Shown here piece after piece: positions 53,489 through 64,000 of a stretch of DNA of 64,000 nucleotides (its first letter is position 1; every line of letters starts with the position of its first letter). Source of the DNA: Mycobacteriales bacterium. GTDB taxonomy: Bacteria; Actinomycetota; Actinomycetes; Mycobacteriales; SCTD01. Below the pieces are notes generated by a model. It was not told the DNA's origin. It searched no databases and was given only the letters and a program-made list of their open reading frames with translations. The position numbers and the translations under genes are program-made. The stretch is taken from the NCBI GenBank assembly GCA_030697205.1, contig JAUYQP010000047.1, forward strand, positions 62,001 to 126,000. Reading direction: 5' to 3'.

Positions 53489-54382
53489 GTGCTGCTCCGC
53501 CGCCTCGCGCTCGCCTCGGTGGTCGCCAACAGCGTCATCGTCGTCACCGGCGGGGCGGTCAGGCTGACCTCGAGCGGTCTGGGCTGCCCGACCTGGCCGC
53601 GCTGCACCGACAGCACCTTCACCCCGACCGAGGAGTACGCCGTCCACGGCGTCATCGAGTTCGGCAACCGGTTGCTCACCTTCGTGCTCCTCGCGGTCGT
53701 GGTCGCGCTGCTCGTCGTCGCCCTGCGGCAGGGCAGCCGCCGGGTGAAGCGCCTGGCGGTGCTGGGCTTCCTCGGCATCCCGGCGCAGGCCGTCCTCGGC
53801 GGGATCACGGTCCTCACCGGCCTCAACCCGTGGACCGTCATGGGCCACTTCCTGCTCTCGATGGTCCTGATCGGGCTGGCCGTCAGGCTCCACGACGAGG
53901 TCCGCGCCGAGCCCCGCCGCCCGGTCCTGCCGCTGCTGCAGCGCAGCGCGACCGCGCTGCTGTGGCTCACCGCCGCCGTCCTCGTCGTCGGCACCGTCGT
54001 CACCGGCAGCGGCCCGCACTCCGGTGACGTCCTCGCGACCCGCACCGGTCTGGACCCCGCGTCGATGAGCCAGCTGCACGCCGACCTGGTGATGCTGCTC
54101 GTCGGCGCCACCGCCGGCCTGTGGGTCGCCCTGCGGGCCACCGGCTCCCCCGACCACGCGGTCCGGGCGGTGCGCGACCTGCTCGTCGTCGAGGTCGCCC
54201 AGGGCGCGCTCGGCTTCGTGCAGTACGCCACGGACCTGCCGGTGGTGCTGGTCGCGCTGCACCTCGTGGGCGCCTGCGTGACCCTCGTCGCAGCCGTCCG
54301 GCTGGTCCTCGCGACCCGTCCGCGCGAGACCGCTCAGCCGGTCGAGGCTGCCCGCACGGCCCCGGCGACCGCCCGCGCGTAG
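53489..54382 (+). CDS. ctaA: Heme A synthase, CtaA/COX15 family
   Basis: The product is 297 aa with eight hydrophobic segments. It oxidises heme O to heme A for cytochrome aa3 oxidase. The first extracytoplasmic loop has the Cys pair GLGCPTWPRC; heme-ligand His lie in HGVIEFGNRLL, VMGHFLLSM, QLHADLVML and ALHLVGA. GTG 53489 follows TACGCT by 6 nt (leaderless type). Its last 49 bp overlap the ATP-grasp gene on the other strand. Confidence 0.92.
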   Translation: MLLRRLALASVVANSVIVVTGGAVRLTSSGLGCPTWPRCTDSTFTPTEEYAVHGVIEFGNRLLTFVLLAVVVALLVVALRQGSRRVKRLAVLGFLGIPAQAVLGGITVLTGLNPWTVMGHFLLSMVLIGLAVRLHDEVRAEPRRPVLPLLQRSATALLWLTAAVLVVGTVVTGSGPHSGDVLATRTGLDPASMSQLHADLVMLLVGATAGLWVALRATGSPDHAVRAVRDLLVVEVAQGALGFVQYATDLPVVLVALHLVGACVTLVAAVRLVLATRPRETAQPVEAARTAPATARA

Positions 54383-55188
54383 CTCCCGGCAGCGCCGTCG
54401 GCGAAGCCCAGGAACAGCGACGGCTCGGTGACCTCGACCTCGAGCACCGTCGGCCCGTCGGGCCCGGGCACCATGTCGACCCGCGCGTAGAGGACCTCGC
54501 CCGGGACGGCGGCGACGGCGGCCGCCGCGACCGCGACCTGCTCGGGTGTCGCGGTCCGCGCCGAGATGACCTCGAGCCCGGGCGACCGCTCCACGACCCC
54601 GGCTCCGGGGTAGAGGATCTGCGCCTTGCGGATCGCGTGGCTCACCTCGCCGCCGAAGGACAGCACCGAGGTCTCCCCCTCGCCGTCCACGCCCGCGACG
54701 TAGGGCTGGACCATGACGTGCTTGCCCACCGCGTGGACCCGGGCGACCAGCGCTGCCGCGTCCGCCGCCTCACCGGGCCCGAACCGCGCGGTGTCCGACG
54801 AGCCGGCCGACACCGAGGGCTTCACGACGTACTCCCCCTCGGGTGCCGCGAAGGGCTCGCCCGGCGCGAGGAACGTCGTGGGGACCACCGGCACGCCCGC
54901 GTCGGCGAGGTCGCGCAGGTAGCGCTTGTCGGTGTTCCAGCGGATCACCGACGCCGGGTTCGCCAGCCGCGGGACGGCCTCGGCCCACGCGAGGTACTCG
55001 GGCAGCCGGTCCCAGTAGTCCCAGGTCGTGCGGACCACGACGAGGTCGTAGGAGCCCCAGTCGGCGCTCGGGTCGTCCCAGGCGCGGACCTCGGCAGCGA
55101 GCCCCTCGTCGGCGAGGGCCGCCAGCAGGGCGGGCCCGTCGTCGTCGAGCGCGGGCAAGGCCGTGCAGGTGGCGAGGCAGACGCGCAC
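54334..55188 (-). CDS. ATP-grasp ligase-like protein (RimK/glutathione-synthetase-like)
   Basis: The product is 284 aa. ATP-grasp features: TTWDYWDRLPEYLAW (N-domain), [32 protein letters not shown] (glycine-rich loop) and the metal-binding end VLEVEVTEPSLFL. DcsG/cycloserine-type and other small peptide ligases look similar; the substrate is unknown. It ends 1 bp before the ctaB stop region in the same direction (ctaB stop at 55190), so it is probably cotranscribed with ctaB. Confidence 0.8.
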   Translation of the reverse strand: MRVCLATCTALPALDDDGPALLAALADEGLAAEVRAWDDPSADWGSYDLVVVRTTWDYWDRLPEYLAWAEAVPRLANPASVIRWNTDKRYLRDLADAGVPVVPTTFLAPGEPFAAPEGEYVVKPSVSAGSSDTARFGPGEAADAAALVARVHAVGKHVMVQPYVAGVDGEGETSVLSFGGEVSHAIRKAQILYPGAGVVERSPGLEVISARTATPEQVAVAAAAVAAVPGEVLYARVDMVPGPDGPTVLEVEVTEPSLFLGFADGAAGSYARAVAGAVRAASTG

Positions 55189-55189
55189 G

Positions 55190-56149
55190 TCAGACCAGCT
55201 GGTCGACGGCCACCGCGAGGAACAGCAGCGCGAGATAGCTGATCGACCAGTGGAACAGCCGCATCGGGTTGACGTCGGCGCCGCGCTTGACCTTGGCCTG
55301 CAGGCGGTGCGCCTCGGCGAGGAAGACCCCGCCGAGCACGACCGCGCTGACGGTGTAGATCGCGCCGGAGGACCCCAGCGGCCAGGCCAGCAGCACCGAG
55401 GTCGCGACCATCGCCCAGGAGTACGCCGTCATCCGCACGGTGACCTGGCGGGGAGTGGCGACGACCGGCAGCATCGGGACACCGGCTGCGGCGTAGTCGT
55501 CGCGGTAGCGCATCGCGAGCGCCCAGAAGTGCGGCGGCGTCCAGAAGAAGACGACGAGGAAGAGGACCAGGGCCTCCCACGCGAGGGTGCCCGTCACCGC
55601 GGACCAGCCGATGACGACCGGCATGCAGCCCGCGGCCCCGCCCCACACGATGTTCTGCGACGTGCGGCGCTTGAGCACCATCGTGTAGACGAGCACGTAG
55701 AAGGCGATCGCGGCGTCGGCGAGCAGCGCCGACAGCAGGTTGGTCGTGGCGGCGAGCCAGGCCGTCGCGACCACACCGAGCACGAGGCCGAAGACGAGCG
55801 CGCCGCGGTCGGAGACGGTGTGGCGCACCAGGCTGCGGCGCTGGGTGCGCTGCATCACCGAGTCGATGTCGCGGTCGTACCAGCAGTTCAGCGCGTTGGC
55901 GCTGCCCGCGGCGAGCGAGCCGCCGACCAGGGTCGCGGCGACGAGCCACAGCGACGGCAGGCCGCGCTCGGCGAGGACCATCGTCGGGACCGTCGTGACG
56001 AGCAGCAGCTCGATGATGCGCGGCTTGGTGAGCGCGACGTAGGCCATCACGACGGCGCGAGTGCGCGCCGCCCGCGAGACGGGTTCGACGGTCGCCGCGT
56101 CAGCACCAGCGGCCGCGGGCGCACCGGTCGGCCCCGCCAGCGTCGTCAC
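55190..56149 (-). CDS. ctaB: Protoheme IX farnesyltransferase CtaB
   Basis: The product is 319 aa with about nine transmembrane helices. It makes heme O from heme B and farnesyl-PP. The UbiA-family motif is [15 protein letters not shown] (N-x2-D-x3-D), and the family-specific loop is [21 protein letters not shown] 56149 follows TAGAGT by 7 nt (leaderless type). It is divergent from tkt; ctaA lies on the other strand past the ATP-grasp gene. Confidence 0.93.
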   Translation of the reverse strand: MTTLAGPTGAPAAAGADAATVEPVSRAARTRAVVMAYVALTKPRIIELLLVTTVPTMVLAERGLPSLWLVAATLVGGSLAAGSANALNCWYDRDIDSVMQRTQRRSLVRHTVSDRGALVFGLVLGVVATAWLAATTNLLSALLADAAIAFYVLVYTMVLKRRTSQNIVWGGAAGCMPVVIGWSAVTGTLAWEALVLFLVVFFWTPPHFWALAMRYRDDYAAAGVPMLPVVATPRQVTVRMTAYSWAMVATSVLLAWPLGSSGAIYTVSAVVLGGVFLAEAHRLQAKVKRGADVNPMRLFHWSISYLALLFLAVAVDQLV

Positions 56150-56219
56150 GGCGCAGACTCTACCGACGCGACGCCCGTCCGACCTGCCGGGACCCGCGTG
56201 GGCCGTGTCACGCCCCCGC

Positions 56220-56254
56220 GACGCCCTCCCGGGTCCGGCCCCTCGGAGGGCGTC
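56220..56254. promoter_or_regulatory. 10-bp inverted repeat over the tkt promoter -35 region
   Basis: GACGCCCTCC (56220-56229) and its exact complement GGAGGGCGTC (56245-56254) flank a 15-nt loop. A -10-like TAGGCT (56266-56271) follows 11 bp later, so the repeat would cover the -35 region of the tkt promoter. An operator or a terminator of an antisense message are both possible. Confidence 0.4.
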
Positions 56255-56329
56255 GGGGCCAACGCTAGGCTCCGGGCACGCGCCGGATCCCGCCCCGGAC
56301 GCCTGCAGACGAAGGGCTCGCCCGCTCCC

Positions 56330-58435
<2,106 letters not shown>

Positions 58436-58444
58436 GAGCTTCCT

Positions 58445-59617
58445 GTGACCGTCCCTCTCGCCGACCTCTCCGCCGCGGGGGTGGCGGTCTGGCTCGACGA
58501 CCTGTCCCGCGCCCGCCTGACGAGCGGCAACCTCGCCGCGCTCGTCGCCGACTCCCACGTCGTCGGCGTGACGACCAACCCGTCGATCTTCCAGAAGGCG
58601 CTGTCCGACGGCGCCGCCTACGACGAGCAGGTCCGCGACCTCGCGCTGCGCGGGACCGACGTCGGGGAGAGCGTCCGCGCGCTCACGGCGTACGACGTGC
58701 GGTGGGCCTGCGACGTCCTGCGCCCGGTCTACGACACGACCGACGGCGTCGACGGGCGGGTCTCGATCGAGGTCGACCCGCGGCTCGCACACGACACCGC
58801 GCGCACCGTCGCGGAGGCCAAGGCCCTGTGGTGGCTGGTCGACCGGTCCAACCTGCTCATCAAGATCCCGGCGACCCTGGCCGGCCTGCCCGCGATCACC
58901 GCCGTGCTCGCGGCAGGCATCAGCGTCAACGTGACGCTGATCTTCTCCCTCGAGCGCTACGACGCCGTGATGGAGGCCTTCCTCGCCGGGCTCGAGCAGG
59001 CCCGCGACAACGGCCATGACCTGTCGACGATGGCGTCCGTCGCGTCGTTCTTCGTCTCGCGCGTCGACACCGAGATCGACGCCCGCCTCGACAAGGCAGG
59101 TCGCCCGGACCTGCGCGGCCGCGCCGCCATCGCCAACGCGCGACTGGCCTACCAGGCCTACGAACGGGTCTTCTCGACCACGCGCTGGGCCTCGCTCGCC
59201 ACCGACGGCGCGACGCCGCAGCGCCCGCTGTGGGCCTCGACCGGGGTCAAGGACCCGGCGTACGACGACACGCAGTACGTCGTCGAGCTGGTCGCCGCGG
59301 GCACCGTCAACACTATGCCGGAGGCCACCCTGGAGGCCGTCGCCGACCACGGCGTCGTCCGCGGTGACACGGTGACGTCGACCTACGCCGACGCCGAGCA
59401 GGTGCTGCGCGACCTCGCCGACGCGGGCATCGACCTCGCCGAGGTGACCGAGCTGCTCGAGGTCGAGGGGGTCGCGAAGTTCGAGGACGCCTGGAACTCC
59501 CTCATCGAGTCGGTCACCGCGCAGCTGGAGGCGGCAGGGGCCGAGGTCATGCCCGCGGGTGCCGTGAAGCCCGTCGGCGAGGGACCCGCCGCGGCGTCGC
59601 GGGAGGGCAGCGCGTGA
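58445..59617 (+). CDS. tal: Transaldolase
   Basis: The product is 390 aa, the long actinobacterial type. The Schiff-base Lys is in [24 protein letters not shown] and [12 protein letters not shown] are the other signature strands. GTG 58445 has AGGAG upstream and lies 9 bp after tkt. The stop overlaps pgi (GTGA). Confidence 0.95.
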   Translation: MTVPLADLSAAGVAVWLDDLSRARLTSGNLAALVADSHVVGVTTNPSIFQKALSDGAAYDEQVRDLALRGTDVGESVRALTAYDVRWACDVLRPVYDTTDGVDGRVSIEVDPRLAHDTARTVAEAKALWWLVDRSNLLIKIPATLAGLPAITAVLAAGISVNVTLIFSLERYDAVMEAFLAGLEQARDNGHDLSTMASVASFFVSRVDTEIDARLDKAGRPDLRGRAAIANARLAYQAYERVFSTTRWASLATDGATPQRPLWASTGVKDPAYDDTQYVVELVAAGTVNTMPEATLEAVADHGVVRGDTVTSTYADAEQVLRDLADAGIDLAEVTELLEVEGVAKFEDAWNSLIESVTAQLEAAGAEVMPAGAVKPVGEGPAAASREGSA

Positions 59618-61161
59618 CGGTGCAGGTCCGCACCACCGGGGCCGCCGCCGTCGCGCAGGCCGCTGCCCTGGGGCGACTGCGCGCCGACGACGTCGCGACC
59701 CGGCTGGCTGCCGGCGACCCGACGCTGTTCGTCGACGGCTCCGAGGCCGCGACCCGGCTGGGCTGGCTGCACGCCGTCGAGCGCTCGCGGCCGCTGCTCC
59801 CCGGGCTGCTGGCCCTGCGCGACGCCCTGCGCGCCGAGCGCGTCGACCGCGTCGTGCTCTGCGGCATGGGCGGCTCCTCGCTCGCTCCCGAGGTCATCTG
59901 CGCCTCGGCCGGCCGGCCGCTGGTCGTCCTCGACTCCACCCATCCCGACCAGGTCCGCACCGCGCTGTCCGGCGACCTCACCCGCACCGTCGTCGTGGTG
60001 TCGAGCAAGAGCGGCGGCACCGTGGAGACCGACAGCCAGCGGCGCGCCTTCGCGGCCGCCTTCGAGGGCGCCGGCGTCGACGCCGCCTCTCGGATGGTCG
60101 TCGTGACCGACCCGGGCTCGCCCTTCGCCTCGCTCGCCGCGGAGCTCGGCTACCGCGCGGTCTTCCTCGCCGACCCGACCGTCGGCGGCCGCTACAGCGC
60201 GCTGACCGCCTTCGGCCTGGTGCCCTCCGCGTTGGCGGGCGTCGACGTCGAGGCTCTGCTGGCCGAGGCCTCCGCTCCCGGCCTGATCGAAGTTGGGGTG
60301 GAGCTCGGCGCGGCGCTCGCCGGCGACCCCTCGCGCGACAAGCTCGCGATCGACGCCTCCGGCTCGACGCTCGTCGGCTTCGGCGACTGGACCGAGCAGC
60401 TCGTCGCGGAGTCCACCGGCAAGCTCGGCCGTGGCCTGCTCCCCGTCGTCGTCGACGCCTCCGCGCCCGAGGTGCGCTTCCCTGCCCCCGACGTGCACGT
60501 CGTGCGGATCGGTGACGCCCCCGCGGAAGGCACCGGGGTCACCGGCCCACTGGGGGCCCAGCTGGTCGTCTGGGAGGTCGCGACCGCCGTCGCCGGCCAC
60601 CTGCTCGGGCTCGACCCCTTCGACCAGCCCGACGTCGAGAGCGCCAAGGTCGCTGCCCGCGGGCTGCTCGAGGCCCAGCCCGAGCCGGCCGCTCCCGCCT
60701 TCGTCGACGACGGCGTCGAGGTCCACGGCACCCCCGGACTGCTCGACGGCGTCACCACGGTGGAGGGGGCGGTGGAGGCGCTGCTCGGCCGACTCGACGA
60801 CCGCGGCTACCTCGCGGTGATGGCCTATCTCGACCGCGAGCGCGACGCCGCACTGGCCCGCGTGCGCGGGTCTCTGGCGCAGCAGTGCGAGCGGCCGACG
60901 ACGTTCGGGTGGGGGCCGCGCTTCCTGCACTCCACCGGCCAGTTCCACAAGGGCGGGACCCCGGTCGGCTGCTTCCTGCAGGTCACGGGACTGGTGACCG
61001 ACGACCTCGAGGTGCCTGACCGGCCGTTCAGCTTCGGCACCCTGCTCGCCGCGCAGGCCGCCGGTGACGCGACCGTGCTCGCCGACAAGGGCCGCCCGGT
61101 GCTGCGACTGCACGTCACCACCAGCGCGGGGCTCGAGCGCGTGGTCGAAGCGCTGTCGTGA
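59614..61161 (+). CDS. pgi: Glucose-6-phosphate isomerase
   Basis: The product is 515 aa, of the divergent actinobacterial family found in this operon. The sugar-phosphate loop is [26 protein letters not shown] is the first SIS strand-loop; [18 protein letters not shown] near residue 435 supplies the catalytic His/Lys area. It links glycolysis with the pentose cycle. GTG start overlaps tal; its stop overlaps zwf. Confidence 0.9.
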   Translation: MTVQVRTTGAAAVAQAAALGRLRADDVATRLAAGDPTLFVDGSEAATRLGWLHAVERSRPLLPGLLALRDALRAERVDRVVLCGMGGSSLAPEVICASAGRPLVVLDSTHPDQVRTALSGDLTRTVVVVSSKSGGTVETDSQRRAFAAAFEGAGVDAASRMVVVTDPGSPFASLAAELGYRAVFLADPTVGGRYSALTAFGLVPSALAGVDVEALLAEASAPGLIEVGVELGAALAGDPSRDKLAIDASGSTLVGFGDWTEQLVAESTGKLGRGLLPVVVDASAPEVRFPAPDVHVVRIGDAPAEGTGVTGPLGAQLVVWEVATAVAGHLLGLDPFDQPDVESAKVAARGLLEAQPEPAAPAFVDDGVEVHGTPGLLDGVTTVEGAVEALLGRLDDRGYLAVMAYLDRERDAALARVRGSLAQQCERPTTFGWGPRFLHSTGQFHKGGTPVGCFLQVTGLVTDDLEVPDRPFSFGTLLAAQAAGDATVLADKGRPVLRLHVTTSAGLERVVEALS

Positions 61162-62693
61162 CCGACCCGCTGACCAACCCGCTGCACGACCCGCGCGACC
61201 GCCGGCTGCCCCGCGTCCCGTCGCCCTGCGCGCTGGTCGTCTTCGGCGTCACCGGTGACCTCGCCCGCAAGAAGCTCATCCCGGCCGTCTACGACCTGGC
61301 CAACCGCGGCCTGCTCCCGCCCGGCTTCGTGCTGCTCGGCTTCGCCCGCCGCGACTGGGGCGACGGCGAGTTCGAGGAGGTCGCGCGCAAGGCCGCGCAG
61401 GCCGGAGCCCGCACCGAGTGGCGCGAGGAGGTCTGGCAGCGGCTCGCCGAGGCGACGAAGTTCCTGCCCGGGTCCTTCGACGACGACGCGGCCTTCGACA
61501 CCCTCGCCACGACGCTCACCGACCTCGATGCGAGCCACGGCACGGGCGGCAACGCGGCCTTCTACCTCTCCATCCCGCCCGCGGCCTTCCCGACGGTGCT
61601 GCGCCAGATGCAGCGAACCGGCATGGCCGACAACGAGGCGACCGGCTCGTGGCGGCGCGTGGTCGTCGAGAAGCCCTTCGGCCACGACCTGCCGAGCAGC
61701 CGCGAGCTCAACGCCCTCGTCGACGAGGTCTTCACGGCCCGCGACGTCTTCCGCATCGACCACTACCTCGGCAAGGAGACCGTCCAGAACCTGCTCGCGC
61801 TGCGCTTCGCCAACACCCTGTTCGAGCCGATCTGGAACAGCCACCACGTCGACCACGTGCAGATCACGATGGCCGAGGACGTCGGCATCGGCACCCGCGC
61901 CGGCTTCTACGAGGAGACCGGTGCGGCCCGTGACGTCCTGCAGAACCACCTGCTGCAGCTGCTCGCGCTCACCGCGATGGACGAGCCGGTCGACTTCGAC
62001 GCGGAGTCCCTGCGCACCGAGAAGCGCAAGGTCCTCGGTGCGGTCCGACTGCCCAAGGACCTCGCGTCCTACGCCGTTCGCGGCCAGTACGACCAGGGCT
62101 GGCTCGCCGGCGAGCGGGTCAAGGGCTACCTCGCCGAGGAGGGCGTCGCAGCCGACTCCACCACCGAGACCTTCGCCGCGGTGCGGCTTGACGTCGACAC
62201 CCGCCGCTGGGCCGGCGTGCCCTTCTACCTGCGCACCGGCAAGCGCCTCCCCCGCCGCGTCACCGAGATCGCCGTGGTCTTCAAGCGCGCCCCCCACCTT
62301 CCCTTCAGCACCTCCGACACCGAGGAGCTCGGCGCCAACCAGCTCGTCGTGCGGGTGCAGCCCGACGAGGGCATGACGCTGCGCTTCGGCTCCAAGGTCC
62401 CTGGTACGACGATGGAGGTCCGCGACGTCGCCATGGACTTCCTCTACGGCGAGGCGTTCACCGAGGGCTCCCCCGAGGCCTACGAGCGACTGCTGCTCGA
62501 CGTGCTGCTCGGCGACGCGTCGCTGTTCCCGCGCAACGAGGAGGTCGAGGAGTCGTGGCGCATCGTCGACCCGATCGAGCAGCTGTGGCTGTCCCAGGAC
62601 GACGGACCCCAGCCCTACCGCGCCGGCGAGTGGGGGCCGCGGGCCGCCGACGAGATGCTGGCCCGCGACGGCCGCACCTGGCGCCGGCCGTGA
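61158..62693 (+). CDS. zwf: Glucose-6-phosphate 1-dehydrogenase
   Basis: The product is 511 aa. The NADP motif is VVFGVTGDLARKKL near residue 28; the substrate site is RIDHYLGKETVQNLLALRFAN; EKPFGHDL is the conserved Lys-Pro strand. It commits glucose-6-phosphate to the oxidative pathway. GTG overlaps the pgi stop. Confidence 0.96.
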   Translation: MTDPLTNPLHDPRDRRLPRVPSPCALVVFGVTGDLARKKLIPAVYDLANRGLLPPGFVLLGFARRDWGDGEFEEVARKAAQAGARTEWREEVWQRLAEATKFLPGSFDDDAAFDTLATTLTDLDASHGTGGNAAFYLSIPPAAFPTVLRQMQRTGMADNEATGSWRRVVVEKPFGHDLPSSRELNALVDEVFTARDVFRIDHYLGKETVQNLLALRFANTLFEPIWNSHHVDHVQITMAEDVGIGTRAGFYEETGAARDVLQNHLLQLLALTAMDEPVDFDAESLRTEKRKVLGAVRLPKDLASYAVRGQYDQGWLAGERVKGYLAEEGVAADSTTETFAAVRLDVDTRRWAGVPFYLRTGKRLPRRVTEIAVVFKRAPHLPFSTSDTEELGANQLVVRVQPDEGMTLRFGSKVPGTTMEVRDVAMDFLYGEAFTEGSPEAYERLLLDVLLGDASLFPRNEEVEESWRIVDPIEQLWLSQDDGPQPYRAGEWGPRAADEMLARDGRTWRRP

Positions 62694-62700
62694 GCGCCTC

Positions 62701-63693
62701 ATGACCACGCTGTGGGACACCTCGGGCACCTCGGTCGTGAAGGCGCTCGCCGCGGAGCGACGGCTGGCCGGCTCGGTGTCGAGCGGGCTGGCCCTCACGC
62801 TGGTCGCCGTCGTCGACGAGAACCTCGTCGCGGAGGCCGAGCAGGCCGCCACGCGCGCCGCCGCCCAGCACCCGTGCCGACTGCTGGTCGTCGTACGCCG
62901 CAGGCCTGATGCGCCGGAGCCCCGGCTCGACGCGGAGGTCTCCGTCGGCGGGCGGCTCGGGCCGGGCGAGGCGGTCGTCATGCGGATGTACGGCCGGCTG
63001 GCCCTGCACGCCGAATCGGTCGTCCTGCCACTGCTCGCCCCCGACGCGCCCGTCGTGACGTGGTGGTTCGGCGAGCCCCCGCACCTCATCGCGCACGACC
63101 CGCTGGGCGTCATCGCCGATCGCCGCATCACCGACGCCGCTGCCGCCGCCGACCCGCTCGCGGCGCTGCGGACCCGGGGCGGCGACTTCGCGCCTGGCGA
63201 CACCGACCTCGCCTGGGCACGCACCACGCTGTGGCGCTCGCTGTGCGCGTCGGCCTTCGACGCGCTGTCCGGTGACGTCGAGGCGGTGGAGGTCTCCGGC
63301 GAGGCGACCAACCCGTCGAGAGCGCTGCTGGCCGGCTGGCTCGGCGGTCGGCTCGGGGTCGACGTCACCGTCGAGGACTCCCCCGGACCGGGCGTCACCG
63401 GGGTGCGGCTGGCTGTCGGCGGCCAGGAGGTGCGCCTGACGCGCACCGACGGGCGCACCGCCACCATGTCGCGCACGGGCCAGCCCGACCGCGCGCTGCC
63501 GCTGCCCCGCCGCGACCTCGGCGACCTGCTGGCCGAGGAGCTGCGCCGCCTCGACGCCGACGAGACCTACGCCGAGGCGCTCGGCCACGTCACCGGCATC
63601 GCAGGGCTCGCGACCCTGTCCCCCCTGCGCACCCACGTCTGGCAGGACCCCGCGCTCGACAGCGACCCCGACCCCGCGCTCACGACCAGCTGA
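62701..63693 (+). CDS. opcA: G6PDH assembly/allosteric protein OpcA
   Basis: The product is 330 aa. WDTSGTSVVKALAAER at the start and VTWWFGEPPHLIAHDPLG in the middle are typical of OpcA. The C-terminal half is variable. OpcA activates Zwf in cyanobacteria and corynebacteria, and is always found next to it, as here. ATG 62701 lies 7 bp after zwf. Confidence 0.93.
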   Translation: MTTLWDTSGTSVVKALAAERRLAGSVSSGLALTLVAVVDENLVAEAEQAATRAAAQHPCRLLVVVRRRPDAPEPRLDAEVSVGGRLGPGEAVVMRMYGRLALHAESVVLPLLAPDAPVVTWWFGEPPHLIAHDPLGVIADRRITDAAAAADPLAALRTRGGDFAPGDTDLAWARTTLWRSLCASAFDALSGDVEAVEVSGEATNPSRALLAGWLGGRLGVDVTVEDSPGPGVTGVRLAVGGQEVRLTRTDGRTATMSRTGQPDRALPLPRRDLGDLLAEELRRLDADETYAEALGHVTGIAGLATLSPLRTHVWQDPALDSDPDPALTTS

Positions 63694-63712
63694 CCGCCCG
63701 GGAGGCACCTCG

Positions 63713-64000
63713 ATGAGCGCAGCGCCGACGGTCGTCGTCCACCGCGACCCCGACGTGCTCGCGGCCGCCGTCGCCGCGCGGCTCGTCACCCGGCTCGCCG
63801 ACGCCCAGGCCGCCCGGGGCACCGCGTCGGTCGTGCTCACCGGAGGCGGGGTCGGCATCGCCTCCCTGCGGGCGCTGCGGGAGTCGCCCGCACGGTCCGC
63901 GGTCGACTGGAGCCGGGTCGACGTGTGGTGGGGCGACGAGCGCTTCGTCGCCTCCGAGGACCCGGAGCGCAACGAGCGGCAGGCCCGCGAGGCCCTGCTC
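63713..64000 (+). CDS. pgl: 6-phosphogluconolactonase (3' end beyond window)
   Basis: The first 96 codons are visible. SVVLTGGGVGIASLRAL is the phosphate-binding loop (SGG in relatives, TGG here) and VDVWWGDERFV is the SIS-fold active-site strand. ATG 63713 has GGGAGG seven bases upstream and is 19 bp after opcA. It hydrolyses the lactone made by Zwf. The right edge cuts the gene. Confidence 0.92.
   Translation, partial: MSAAPTVVVHRDPDVLAAAVAARLVTRLADAQAARGTASVVLTGGGVGIASLRALRESPARSAVDWSRVDVWWGDERFVASEDPERNERQAREALL

Overview
The window is chromosomal DNA from a very GC-rich actinomycete. The evidence is the strong G/C third-position bias, the many GTG starts, and a gene order typical of Actinomycetota: suf operon, sufR, ABC exporter, ctaA, ctaB, then tkt-tal-pgi-zwf-opcA-pgl. 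I cannot fix the genus. A Frankiales or Geodermatophilales-like lineage is a guess from gene content.

Layout. 1-8.6 kb: a cyclase/AAA signalling protein cut by the left edge, a small monooxygenase, paired bacterial-PH membrane proteins, a HAD-HAD-GNAT operon and a DUF222/HNH gene broken by an amber codon. 8.6-11.6 kb: an iron-sulfur (6-4) photolyase and an acyl-CoA ligase. 11.7-15.1 kb: an accessory block of unfamiliar small genes, holding a PIN-domain protein and an XRE repressor with a perfect palindromic operator. It is bounded by 631-bp direct repeats made of the ligase 5' half, and the distal ligase copy is truncated. 15.8-28.4 kb: a sirtuin, a glycosyltransferase, a zinc-ribbon SDR, PhoD, and an oxidation cluster (alcohol dehydrogenase, AraC regulator, Baeyer-Villiger monooxygenase, frameshifted hydrolase), then a MocR/YczE divergent pair. 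28.4-32.5 kb: an ABC exporter and fatty-acid oxidation genes, one of which seems to start with CTG. 32.7-36.3 kb: a ferric-iron ABC importer. 36.4-43.8 kb: an ABC-F protein, a metallopeptidase, a methyltransferase and a translationally coupled phosphatase/kinase-PAS pair. 43.9-50.4 kb: sufRBD-(Rieske)-CSU-sufT, all overlapping and autoregulated through a SufR box on the start codon. 50.6-56.1 kb: an ABC exporter, chorismate mutase, ctaA, an ATP-grasp enzyme and ctaB. 56.3 kb to the right edge: the pentose-phosphate operon.

Regulatory themes. About fifteen genes have a TAnnnT -10 hexamer only 6-7 nt before the start codon, so they should be leaderless. The most interesting small system precedes chorismate mutase: a 17-codon leaderless reading frame with adjacent Tyr and Phe codons, followed by four alternating complementary 8-mers that form mutually exclusive hairpins. 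This is the architecture of a ribosome-mediated attenuator. Two families of dispersed inverted repeats lie at gene 3' ends.

No tRNA, rRNA, CRISPR array, insertion sequence or integrase was recognised. All family assignments come from reading motifs; no database search was run.
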